Shown: positions 41,648 through 49,148 of the stretch, one piece after another
How positions within the stretch are numbered: the first letter of the stretch is position 1
How the letters are laid out: the number at the start of each line of letters is the position of its first letter
Source of the DNA: an uncultured Olsenella sp.
Lineage (GTDB): Bacteria > Actinomycetota > Coriobacteriia > Coriobacteriales > Atopobiaceae
Reading direction: 5' to 3'
Assembly (NCBI GenBank): GCA_949290055.1
Contig: CASEQJ010000001.1
Coordinates: 109,831-173,830 of the forward strand
DNA length: 64,000 nucleotides
The notes under the pieces: model-generated
What the model saw: the letters and a program-made list of their open reading frames with translations, nothing else
The model's database searches: none
Told to the model about the DNA's origin: nothing
Made by a program: the position numbers and the translations under genes

Positions 41648-42877
41648 ATGTCCCGTCGCATGCTCGGAATCGCCGCATCTGCCCTCGTCGCCGTCTCGCT
41701 GCTCGCCGGCTGTAGCGGCAGCAGCAGCCTCACGGCAACGGAGCTCACCGCGGGCGCGCGTCCCGCAGGAGCGGCCTCGCTCGAGGTCGGCGAGGGAACG
41801 GACACCTACGACTTCGCGCTTGACCTGCTGCGAGAGAACGCGGGCGAGAAGAACGCGCTCGTCTCGCCGCTTTCGGTCCTGTCCGCGCTCGCGCTGGCGG
41901 AGAGCGGCGCCGACGGCGAGACCCTCGCACAGATGGAGCGGGCCACGGGCATGAGCGCGGACGAGCTCGCGGACCTGCTGCAGGCCTACGGCGCGCTGGC
42001 CGGAGACGGTCCGCTCGAGACCGCCAACTCCGTCTGGCTGCGCGACACAGGCGGCCTCACCGTAGAGGACGACTTCCTCGCGACGTGCGGCGGACGCCTT
42101 GGCGCGCAGGTCTTCTCGGCACCCTTCGACGACTCCACCGTGGCGGACGTCAACACCTGGGTAAGCGAGAAGACCAACGACATGATTCCGGAGATGCTGA
42201 ACCAGATCTCCGACGACGCGCAGGTCCTGCTTGTGAACGCGCTTGCATTCGAGGGCGGGTGGGAGGACCCCTTCGACTCCGCGCTGGTCTCGCCCGATAC
42301 GTTCACCTGCGAGGACGGCACCGAGCGGGACGTCACGATGATGCACTCCGCGGAGGACGGCTACCTGGAGGGCGAGCTGGCAACCGGCTTCGTCAAGCCT
42401 TACGAGGGTTACGACTACGCCTTCGTGGGCCTGCTGCCCGCCGAGGGCGTGAGTGTGAACGAACTGCTCGCGAGCCTTGAAGGCGACGCGCTGGAGGAGC
42501 TGCTCACGCCCGTGGCGGGCGCCGCCGCGGAGATTGGGCTTCCCAGGTTCACGGTCGGTTACGAGGCGGAGCTCACGGACGCGCTGCGCTCGCTCGGCAT
42601 GACGGACGCCTTTGACGCGACGCACGCGGACTTCTCACGCATGGGCATCACCGAGCAGGGGCCGCTCTACGTGGGCGGCGTGTTGCACAAGACGTTCATT
42701 GACGTTAACGAGGAGGGCACGCGCGCCGCGGCGGCCACGACCGTCACCATGGACGGCGCTGCCGCCCCCGGCGACCCGGTCGTGTACCACGAGGTAATCC
42801 TCGACCGACCCTTCGTCTACCTGATTGTGGACCTGCGCTGCGACCTGCCGGTCTTTGTCGGCACCTACATGGGGTGA
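41648..42877 (+). CDS. Serpin-family lipoprotein
   Basis: 409 residues from ATG at 41648 (AAGGGAG before it); the frame is open 30 codons further upstream. Signal peptide with lipobox SLLAGCSGS. The serpin fold shows YDFALDLLRENAGEKNALVSPLSVLSALAL, ANSVWLRD, LVNALAFEGGWEDPF and, near the end, the mobile hinge VNEEGTRAAAATTV followed by the reactive loop and RPFVYLIVD. An intact Ala-rich hinge suggests an inhibitory serpin. Anchored outside, it could block host or bacterial serine proteases. The stop codon is inside a palindrome shared with the converging gene. Confidence 0.93.
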   Translation: MSRRMLGIAASALVAVSLLAGCSGSSSLTATELTAGARPAGAASLEVGEGTDTYDFALDLLRENAGEKNALVSPLSVLSALALAESGADGETLAQMERATGMSADELADLLQAYGALAGDGPLETANSVWLRDTGGLTVEDDFLATCGGRLGAQVFSAPFDDSTVADVNTWVSEKTNDMIPEMLNQISDDAQVLLVNALAFEGGWEDPFDSALVSPDTFTCEDGTERDVTMMHSAEDGYLEGELATGFVKPYEGYDYAFVGLLPAEGVSVNELLASLEGDALEELLTPVAGAAAEIGLPRFTVGYEAELTDALRSLGMTDAFDATHADFSRMGITEQGPLYVGGVLHKTFIDVNEEGTRAAAATTVTMDGAAAPGDPVVYHEVILDRPFVYLIVDLRCDLPVFVGTYMG

Positions 42878-42906
42878 TTCAAAAGGGGACGGTCCCCTTT
42901 TGAATC
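42876..42906. repeat. GGGGAC/GTCCCC palindrome giving stop codons to both neighbours
   Basis: GATTCAAAAGGGGAC-G-GTCCCCTTTTGAATC, perfect 15-bp arms. The TGA of the serpin (42875-42877) and the TGA of the small minus-strand gene (42905-42907) both lie at its ends. It probably also serves as a two-way terminator. Confidence 0.85.
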
Positions 42907-43075
42907 ATTTTGGGCGGCGGTGCGTGAGGTGCCAGCCGCCGCAGTACGGACACTCGTAGACGAAGATCTTGGGCGCGTCCTTGCGGCGGGAGCTCTTCTC
43001 CGCCGCCTTCCGGGCGTCGACGCGCGTCTCGTAGCACTTCTTGCGCCCGCATGCCCTGAACTCCCGCTCGTCCAT
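42905..43075 (-). CDS. Small zinc-ribbon-like protein
   Basis: 56 residues: starts MDEREFRACGRKKCYETRVD, Lys/Arg-rich middle, then IFVYECPYCGGWHLTHRR. Two Cys pairs (CGRKKC, CPYC) and a His-X-X-His look like a treble-clef or zinc ribbon. GGAGGAGCG stands before the ATG. I know similar short proteins only as uncharacterised. It is convergent with the serpin gene and divergent from the ECF sigma gene. Confidence 0.75.
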   Translation of the reverse strand: MDEREFRACGRKKCYETRVDARKAAEKSSRRKDAPKIFVYECPYCGGWHLTHRRPK

Positions 43076-43146
43076 CGCTCCTCCCCGTCTCCTCTGGGGA
43101 ACATTATGCGACGCTGACGCATGTAATGGGCAGGGAGGTGAGGGAC

Positions 43147-43716
43147 GTGACCGACAAGAGCATCAAGCGCGCACGGCGCACCGAGAAGTTCATGCGGCAC
43201 GCGATGGCTGCGCACGGCGGCTCGGTCTATCTCGTGGCCCTCGCGCAGACGCGCTCGGAGGCCGATGCCCAGGACGTGGCGCAGGACGTCTTCTGTCGCC
43301 TGCTCACGGACGGCACCGCGTTCACGAGCGACGAGCACCTGCGCGCCTGGCTTCTGCGCGTGACCGTCAACCGCTGCCGCGAGCTCTGGCGCACGCCATG
43401 GCAGCGTCGCGTGGAGAGCGCGGACGAGCTCGCCCAGCTGCCGGCACCGGACGCGCCCGTAGAGGACGCGGCCCTCGTGGAGCTGCGCGACGACCCGGTC
43501 TGGCAGGCGCTCCAGTCTCTGCCCGAGAAGCTCCGCGTGGCGGCGCTGCTCCACTACGTGGAGGAGTACACGACCGAGGAAATCGCTCGCATCGTCGGCA
43601 GCCCGCCGGCGACGGTGCGCACGCGCCTGCACCGGGCACGCAAGCAGATGAGAGAGACGCTCGAGTCCCCCGCGAGCCCCGCAGAGGAGGGTCACTATGG
43701 ACAGGCACACGCTTGA
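43147..43716 (+). CDS. ECF-type RNA polymerase sigma factor
   Basis: 189 residues from GTG at 43147, with GGAGGTG six bases upstream; an ATG seven codons earlier overlaps that site. Sigma region 2: YLVALAQTRSEADAQDVAQD, FCRLL, LRAWLLRVTVNRCRELW. Region 4: LQSLPEKLRVAALLHYVEEY, TTEEIARIVGSPPATVRTRL, HRARKQM. It should direct transcription of a small regulon. Its end overlaps by 20 bp the start of the next, frameshifted gene, the common place for the cognate anti-sigma gene. Confidence 0.93.
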   Translation: MTDKSIKRARRTEKFMRHAMAAHGGSVYLVALAQTRSEADAQDVAQDVFCRLLTDGTAFTSDEHLRAWLLRVTVNRCRELWRTPWQRRVESADELAQLPAPDAPVEDAALVELRDDPVWQALQSLPEKLRVAALLHYVEEYTTEEIARIVGSPPATVRTRLHRARKQMRETLESPASPAEEGHYGQAHA

Positions 43717-44748
43717 GCAGTTCCGCACGCGGGCCAGTTCCGCACGCGGGCGCGCAAGGTCACGCTGCCCGAGGACGTGCGCGAGTCCGTGCTGGACGAG
43801 ATTCGGGTCGAGAAGGGCGAGCGCGCCCGCGGCCCACGTCGTCCGCGCCGCGAGCGGCGGAGCGTCACAAGGCGGGCCTTCGTGCGCGCGGGAGCCGTGG
43901 CGGCCGGCGGCGTCGCGGCGTTTCTCGGCGTCAGTGCCCTGATGAACCACGCTACCGACAAGAGAGGCAACTGGTTTGCGCTCACCGCCTACGCAGAGGG
44001 CACCGAGGGGCCGGACGGCTCGCGCCTAGCGCTCGGCGAGAGGTTCGGCGGGCACATCGGCTGGACCGGCGGCGTGGACCCCGCGACGAACGGCAACGAC
44101 CTGATCATGGCGAGCACCGAGCTCAATCTCTCGTGCACGGGCGACAACGTGGATACCCTCACGTACCGCCTCGAGGGCGACAACGTCGGCACCGACGTGG
44201 ACGTCTACTCCAAGCCCGGGATATGGATCTTCCAGTCAAACTACGAGGGCAGCGGTCCCGTGGCCAGCTTCACCGTTGACTACGACAGCCAGGACACCCA
44301 GAGCCTCCAGGCCTTTCTCACCGGACGGGCGGCCTACTACGCTGTCTACGCCAACATTCCCGTCCCAAACGACCTCGTGCCCGTCTTTCTGGAGCTGCAG
44401 GAGATCGGCGAGGCGCAGATGGAGCGCTCGGAGGGAAGCGAGACCATCATCGAGACGGACGAGGAGCAGCAGCGCGAAACGGAGCTGCGCAACCAGGTGA
44501 GCGTGCGCGTCGCCGAGCTCTTCGCCGAGGAGCTCGCCAAGACCACGCTCGTGATGACGGCCGCCTTCAACGACAGCAGCGAGCAGACCAAGCGCTACTC
44601 GTTCTCCCCGCGCGAGGACTACACGCAGATCTATGCCGACTATCTGGAAGAGGACTGGGAGGCCTACCTCGCCGGCGACGACGCCCGACGAACCGAGCTC
44701 ACGCAGAACCCGCCGAGCCTCTATCTGATCACGGAGGCCGAGGGATAA
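43697..44748 (+). pseudogene. Probable anti-sigma-like membrane protein, frameshifted by a 17-bp duplication
   Basis: ATG at 43697 with GAGGAGG upstream starts MDRHTLEQFRTRA, then an exact 17-bp tandem repeat (43718-43734, 43735-43751) shifts the frame. Removing one copy gives 344 residues running without break to 44748: RKVTLPEDVRESVLDEIRVE, an Arg-rich part, one membrane helix or signal (FVRAGAVAAGGVAAFLGVSA) and an outside domain of about 250 residues. As written, only the frame from GTG 43777 (323 residues) or a short peptide could be made. Could be phase variation, a real mutation or a sequencing error. No family recognised for the outside domain; anti-sigma role is inferred from position. 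Confidence 0.75.
43718..43751 (+). repeat. Exact 17-bp tandem duplication
   Basis: CAGTTCCGCACGCGGGC occurs twice in a row (43718-43734 and 43735-43751). 17 is not a multiple of three, so the copy number decides the frame of the surrounding gene. Confidence 0.97.
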
Positions 44749-44754
44749 ACGAGA

Positions 44755-44793
44755 CCGCCCCGACGTCCTTCTCTCGAGGGAACGTCGGGGCGG
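44755..44793 (+). terminator. Hairpin terminator after the frameshifted gene
   Basis: CCGCCCCGACGT (44755-44766) pairs perfectly with ACGTCGGGGCGG (44782-44793); the loop CCTTCTCTCGAGGGA can pair further. Followed by CATTAGTAATTATT, moderately T-rich. Confidence 0.75.
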
Positions 44794-44818
44794 CATTAGT
44801 AATTATTGTCCGGTCCAC

Positions 44819-44864
44819 ACCGTACATTTGTTCTACCGAAAGAACGGGAGAGCGGAGGTACGGT
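44819..44864 (+). promoter_or_regulatory. Inverted repeat covering the ribosome site of the RhuM-Fic gene
   Basis: ACCGTAC (44819-44825) and GTACGGT (44858-44864) pair, with TTGTTCT and AGAACGG inside. The right arm begins within GGAGG and ends at the ATG, so folding would hide the translation start; it could equally be an operator for autoregulation by the RhuM domain. Confidence 0.4.
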
Positions 44865-45815
44865 ATGGGAACGGAGAAGAGCATCGTACTGTTTGAATCG
44901 GCGGACGGGTCGGTTGAGCTGCCGGTGATGCTCGACCCGGCGCGGGAGGACGTCTGGCTGAGCCGCGCGCAGCTTGCGACCCTCTTTGGGCGCGACGTCA
45001 AGACCATCGGCAAGCACGTCGCCAACGCGCTGCGCGAGGAGCTTGCCGGGTCCGAGAATCGAGTTGTCGCAAAATTTGCGACAACTGCCCGGGACGGCAA
45101 GACGTACCAGACTGAGCACTACAACCTCGACATGGTCCTCTCCGTCGGCTATCGCGTGAAGTCCGCGCGCGGTGTGGAGTTTCGCCGCTGGGCGACGGAC
45201 GTGCTGCGTCGCTACGTCATAGCCGGACACGCGGCGAACGAGCGACGACTCGAGCAGCTGGGCCAGGTCGCAAAGATCATGGCGCGCGTCCCCGAAAGCC
45301 TGGAATCCCGCCAAATCCTCGACATCGTCCAGAGCTACACCGGGGCACTCGACCTGCTGGACGACTACGACCACCTCTGCGTGACGGCACCCGAGGGCAC
45401 GCCCGCCGCGCGGGAGATCACCTACGAGGAGTGCCGCGAGGTGATCGAGTCACTGCGCTTCGGCCAGGAGAGCTCGCTCTTTGGCGTGGAGAAGGACGGG
45501 TCGTTCAAGGGCGCCATCGGCAACGTCTTCCAGAGCTTCGACGGACGCGACCTCTATCCCACGCTCGAGGAGAAGGCGGCCCACCTGCTCTACTTCGTGG
45601 TGAAGGACCACAGCTTCCTCGACGGCAACAAACGCATCGCCGCTGCTGTCTTCCTGTACTTCCTCGACCGCAACCACGCGCTCTTCACGCCCGCGGGCGA
45701 GAAGGCCATCGACGACAGCGCACTCGTTGCCATGACGATCCTCATCGCCGAGTCGAAGCCAGAGGAGAAGGACGTGATGGTGGCGCTCGTAATGCACTTC
45801 CTGAAGAGGCCGTAA
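44865..45815 (+). CDS. RhuM-family protein fused to a Fic/Doc domain
   Basis: 316 residues. N-terminal RhuM/virulence-protein domain (about 1-125): VWLSRAQLATLFGRDVKTIG is helix-turn-helix-like, followed by YNLDMVLSVGYRVKSARGVE. C-terminal Fic/Doc domain (about 165-316): HSFLDGNKRIAAAVFLYF, close to the Doc motif HxFxxxNKR. Doc proteins phosphorylate, and Fic proteins AMP-ylate, target proteins; which applies is unknown. No antitoxin gene is adjacent. A stand-alone gene between two hairpins. Confidence 0.88.
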   Translation: MGTEKSIVLFESADGSVELPVMLDPAREDVWLSRAQLATLFGRDVKTIGKHVANALREELAGSENRVVAKFATTARDGKTYQTEHYNLDMVLSVGYRVKSARGVEFRRWATDVLRRYVIAGHAANERRLEQLGQVAKIMARVPESLESRQILDIVQSYTGALDLLDDYDHLCVTAPEGTPAAREITYEECREVIESLRFGQESSLFGVEKDGSFKGAIGNVFQSFDGRDLYPTLEEKAAHLLYFVVKDHSFLDGNKRIAAAVFLYFLDRNHALFTPAGEKAIDDSALVAMTILIAESKPEEKDVMVALVMHFLKRP

Positions 45816-45819
45816 GGAA

Positions 45820-45883
45820 GCCGCCCCGACGTTCCGGAGAGAAGTTCCGCGAAGCGCACTTCTCGGAGGAACGTCGGGGCGGC
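45820..45883. terminator. CGC-GNA-GCG hairpin between RhuM-Fic and malic enzyme
   Basis: GCCGCCCCGACGTTCC (45820-45835) pairs perfectly with GGAACGTCGGGGCGGC (45868-45883). Inside: AGAAGT-TC-CGC-GAA-GCG-C-ACTTCT. It lies between convergent genes and probably ends both transcripts. Confidence 0.85.
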
Positions 45884-45912
45884 CCAGATTGCAAGTCGCT
45901 CGTTCTTCTCGC

Positions 45913-47091
45913 CTAGAGGCGGGCGACGCCGCTCTTGCGGGCGGCCTCGGCCACGGCAGCGGCAACGGCGGACGCCACGCGCTCGTCGAAGGCGCCGGGG
46001 ATTATGTAGTCGGCGGCGCGGTGCTCGTCGTCGACGAGGCCGGCGATCGCGTAGGCCGCGGCCTCCATCATGTCGTCGTTGATGTCGGAGGCGCGCACGT
46101 CGAGGGCGCCGCGGAAGATGCCCGGGAACGCGAGCACGTTGTTGATTTGGTTGGGGAAGTCGGAGCGGCCCGTGGCGGCCACGGCGGCGCCGGCGGCCAG
46201 CGCCTCGTCCGGCATGATCTCCGGCACGGGGTTGGCGCAGGCGAAGACGATCGGGCTCGGCGCCATGGTGCGGACCATGTCCTGGGTGAGCACGCCCGGG
46301 GCGGAGACGCCCACGAAGACGTCGGCGCCGCGCACGGCGTCGGCGAGCGTGCCGGTCACGCCCTCGCGGTTGGTCCAGGTGGCGATCTCGGCCTTCTCGG
46401 GGTTGAGGCCCTCTCGGCCCTCGTAGATGGCGCCCGTGCGGTCGCAGATTATGACGTCCTTGACACCCATGCGCTGCATGAGCCTGGCGATGGAGATGCC
46501 CGCGGCGCCGGCGCCGGAGAAGACCACGCGCACGTCGGAGAGCGCGCGCCCAGTGAGGCGGCAGGCGTTGATCAGCGCGGCGCAGGTCACCACGGCGGTG
46601 CCGTGCTGGTCGTCGTGGAAGACGGGAATGTCGCAGGACTCCTTGAGGCGACGCTCGATCTCAAAGCAGCGCGGCGCGGAGATGTCCTCGAGGTTGATGC
46701 CGCCGAAGCTGCCGGCGACGAGCTCGACGGTGCGGACGATCTCGTCGACGTCCTTGGAGCGCACGCACAGCGGGAACGCGTCCACGTCCGCGAAGGTCTT
46801 GAACAGGGCGCACTTGCCCTCCATGACGGGCATGCCCGCCTCGGGGCCAATGTCGCCGAGGCCCAGCACCGCGGTGCCGTCCGTGACCACGGCCACCAGG
46901 TTGCCGCGGCGGGTGTAGGTGTAGGAGTCCTCCACGTTCTCGGAGATCTTGAGGCACGGCTCCGCGACGCCCGGCGTGTAGGCCACGGCCAGCTCCTCCG
47001 GCGTGGTGATCGGCGCGCGGGTGATCACCTCGATCTTGCCCTGCCACTCCCTGTGCTTGTCCAGCGCGTACTGCTTGGCGTCCTCGGCCAT
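45913..47091 (-). CDS. NAD(P)-dependent malic enzyme
   Basis: 392 residues from ATG at 47091 (AGGAGC before it), 18 codons inside the longest frame. Motifs: VAYTPGVAEPC, GLGDIGPEAGMPVMEGKCAL, FKTFADVDAFP, FHDDQHGTAVVTCAAL, and the dinucleotide fold VFSGAGAAGISIA. The short form (no phosphotransacetylase domain) usually prefers NAD. It decarboxylates malate to pyruvate. Single leftward gene. Confidence 0.93.
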   Translation of the reverse strand: MAEDAKQYALDKHREWQGKIEVITRAPITTPEELAVAYTPGVAEPCLKISENVEDSYTYTRRGNLVAVVTDGTAVLGLGDIGPEAGMPVMEGKCALFKTFADVDAFPLCVRSKDVDEIVRTVELVAGSFGGINLEDISAPRCFEIERRLKESCDIPVFHDDQHGTAVVTCAALINACRLTGRALSDVRVVFSGAGAAGISIARLMQRMGVKDVIICDRTGAIYEGREGLNPEKAEIATWTNREGVTGTLADAVRGADVFVGVSAPGVLTQDMVRTMAPSPIVFACANPVPEIMPDEALAAGAAVAATGRSDFPNQINNVLAFPGIFRGALDVRASDINDDMMEAAAYAIAGLVDDEHRAADYIIPGAFDERVASAVAAAVAEAARKSGVARL

Positions 47092-47461
47092 GTGTGCTCC
47101 TATCTCACGGGCCGACCACCGTCGGCCAACAATCACACCACGCACCAGTTTAGTCTCACGCCGGCATCAACGGGACGCGTTTCTGAACTTTTGCGCGACG
47201 CGTCGTTCTTCTCGCCGAATCGCAATGAAGCTTGCAGGTATTGGGCAACAAGTTTGATGCCATGCCGCGAAGCGAGGGGTTTTGCATAAGAGAGGTTGCC
47301 CACAACACGGGAGAGCGTGGCGCCCCGGCCCCGCGACATAAATCGTTCGCCCCAAAACCCGAGAAGGACCTCGCGAAGCCGAAGTCGCGAGCGCACGCAA
47401 GGCCCGGAAACCCAGAACCACGGTTTTGCGGGCGGCGCCGGCGCCGGCGCCAGCCCCAGCG
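47092..47461. other. 370-bp gap between malic enzyme and the NlpC-like gene
   Basis: No gene found. It holds the upstream region of the malic enzyme gene, a GTTCTTCTCGCC word at 47205, the second TTGGGCAACAA element (47240-47307), a CCGAGAAGGACCTC stretch with GCGA/TCGC repeats (47366-47390) and a GGAAACCCAGAACC-AC-GGTTTTGCGGG module (about 47405-47433) like the one at 2431. Confidence 0.6.
47240..47307. repeat. TTGGGCAACAA composite inverted element, copy 2
   Basis: Left end ATTGGGCAACAAGTTTGATGC (47240-47260, 21 bp in all), then GGTTTTGCATA, then right end GAGGTTGCCCACAACA (47292-47307). Ends match the element at 2244-2387; the middle is shorter. Confidence 0.55.
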
Positions 47462-48013
47462 CTACCTCAGCCCAATCGCGCCCAGCCAGCCCCAGCGCGG
47501 CTCGCTCGCCACGCCGTACGCCGAGAGCCACAGCGCGAGGGGGACCCTGCGCACGCGACCGTCCACGCAGTCCATGACGACCCCGTCCCCCGCGTAGAGC
47601 CCCACGTGCCCGTGGTCCCAGCCGCCGGCACCGTAGGGGTGCCGCGCCACGGCGACGATCATGCCAACGAGCAGCTCGCGCGTGTCCGTGAGGTGGCAGA
47701 ACCCGTCGCAGAGCTCGCGCGCGTCGCCGCTCACGTAGCCCAGACCCAGCCGCGAGAACGCGCGCTCGACCCACGCCGCGCACAGGTCCTCTCCCATGGG
47801 CGCCGTCCCCGAGGCGCACTCGACGAGCCGCCGCTGCAGCGCCGTCGCCTCGAGCAGCGCCTGCGGCTCGTGGCCCGCGGGCACCTCCCGCCAGGCAGGC
47901 TGGCCAAACACGCTGCGCGCGCCGTCGTCCGCGAGAAGCCCGCGCGCCCGCAGCGCGTCCAGGAAATCTTGGCGCGCGTCGCTCACGTCACTGACCCCAC
48001 CCTTCGAAACCAC
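47462..48013 (-). CDS. NlpC/P60-like (CHAP-like) cysteine peptidase domain protein
   Basis: 183 residues from GTG at 48013, or about 174 from a later GTG at 47986. DLCAAWVERAFSRLG gives the catalytic Cys and GGWDHGHVGLYAGDGVVMDC the catalytic His in the usual order. There is no signal peptide or cell-wall binding repeat, unusual for a peptidoglycan hydrolase, so it may be intracellular or exported another way. It is divergent from galE; the two start regions nearly touch. Confidence 0.75.
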   Translation of the reverse strand: MVSKGGVSDVSDARQDFLDALRARGLLADDGARSVFGQPAWREVPAGHEPQALLEATALQRRLVECASGTAPMGEDLCAAWVERAFSRLGLGYVSGDARELCDGFCHLTDTRELLVGMIVAVARHPYGAGGWDHGHVGLYAGDGVVMDCVDGRVRRVPLALWLSAYGVASEPRWGWLGAIGLR

Positions 48014-48077
48014 GCCGACGTATACTTAACTCTAGGGGAAACAGGGCGAGACGCCCACCTCAACCGAAAGGACTCCC

Positions 48078-49133
48078 ATGAGCGAGAAGATCGCGGCGCA
48101 GGACACCTGCGTGCTCGTCACCGGCGGCGCCGGGTTTATCGGCAGCCACACCGTCGTCGAACTGCTGCAGGGCGGCTACCGGGTGGTCGTCGTCGACGAC
48201 CTCTCCAACGCCTCCGCCAAGGTGTTCGACCGCATCCGCACCATCGTCGGCGACGAGGCGGCCGCAAACCTCACCTTCTACGAGGCCGACGTCAACGACC
48301 GCGCCGCGCTCTCCAAGGTCTTCGACGAGCACCAGCCCGACCGCGTGATTCACTTTGCCGGCTACAAGGCCGTCGGCGAGTCCGTGAGCAAGCCGATCGA
48401 GTACTACGCCAACAACATTGGCAACACGCTCACGCTGGTGGACGTCATGCGCGAGCACGGCTGCACGTCCATAATCTTCTCCAGCTCCGCCACCGTCTAC
48501 GGCGACCCGGACTCCCTCCCGCTCACCGAGAAGAGCCCCAAGAAGCCGGCCACCAATCCCTACGGGTGGACCAAGTGGATGATCGAGCAGATCCTCACCG
48601 ACCTCCACACGGCCGACCCCGCCTGGAACGTCGTGCTGCTGCGCTACTTCAACCCGATCGGCGCGCACCCCTCGGGCCTCATGGGCGAGGACCCCAAGGG
48701 CATTCCCAACAACCTCGTTCCCTACGTCGCGCAGACCGCGATCGGCAAGCGCGACGCCGTCCACGTCTTTGGCAACGACTACGACACCCCCGACGGCACG
48801 GGCGTGCGCGACTACATTCACGTGGTCGACCTCGCGCGCGGTCACGCGGCGGCGCTCGCGTGGATGAACGGGCGCAGTGGCGTCGAGGTCTTCAACCTCG
48901 GCACGGGCACGGGCACCTCGGTCCTGCAGATCATTGAGGCGTTCTCCAAGGCCTGCGGCCACGAGATTCCCTACGTCATCGAGCCGCGCCGCTCCGGGGA
49001 CGTCACCGCCAACTACGCCGACTGCTCCAAGGCGCGCGAGCTCATGGGCTGGGAGGCCCAGTTCGACATTGACGACATGTGCCGCGACTCCTGGAACTGG
49101 CAGTCCCACAACCCTGACGGCTACGAGGGCTAG
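48078..49133 (+). CDS. galE: UDP-glucose 4-epimerase
   Basis: 351 residues. NAD-binding LVTGGAGFIGSHTVVELLQ, SSSATVYGDP, catalytic Tyr-Lys in NPYGWTKWM, and GTGVRDYIHVVDLARGH. It interconverts UDP-glucose and UDP-galactose for galactose use and envelope sugars. AAAGGA precedes the ATG; a TATACT -10-like box is at about 48021. The next gene starts 15 bp after its stop. Confidence 0.95.
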   Translation: MSEKIAAQDTCVLVTGGAGFIGSHTVVELLQGGYRVVVVDDLSNASAKVFDRIRTIVGDEAAANLTFYEADVNDRAALSKVFDEHQPDRVIHFAGYKAVGESVSKPIEYYANNIGNTLTLVDVMREHGCTSIIFSSSATVYGDPDSLPLTEKSPKKPATNPYGWTKWMIEQILTDLHTADPAWNVVLLRYFNPIGAHPSGLMGEDPKGIPNNLVPYVAQTAIGKRDAVHVFGNDYDTPDGTGVRDYIHVVDLARGHAAALAWMNGRSGVEVFNLGTGTGTSVLQIIEAFSKACGHEIPYVIEPRRSGDVTANYADCSKARELMGWEAQFDIDDMCRDSWNWQSHNPDGYEG

Positions 49134-49148
49134 GCGGACGAGAAGAAC

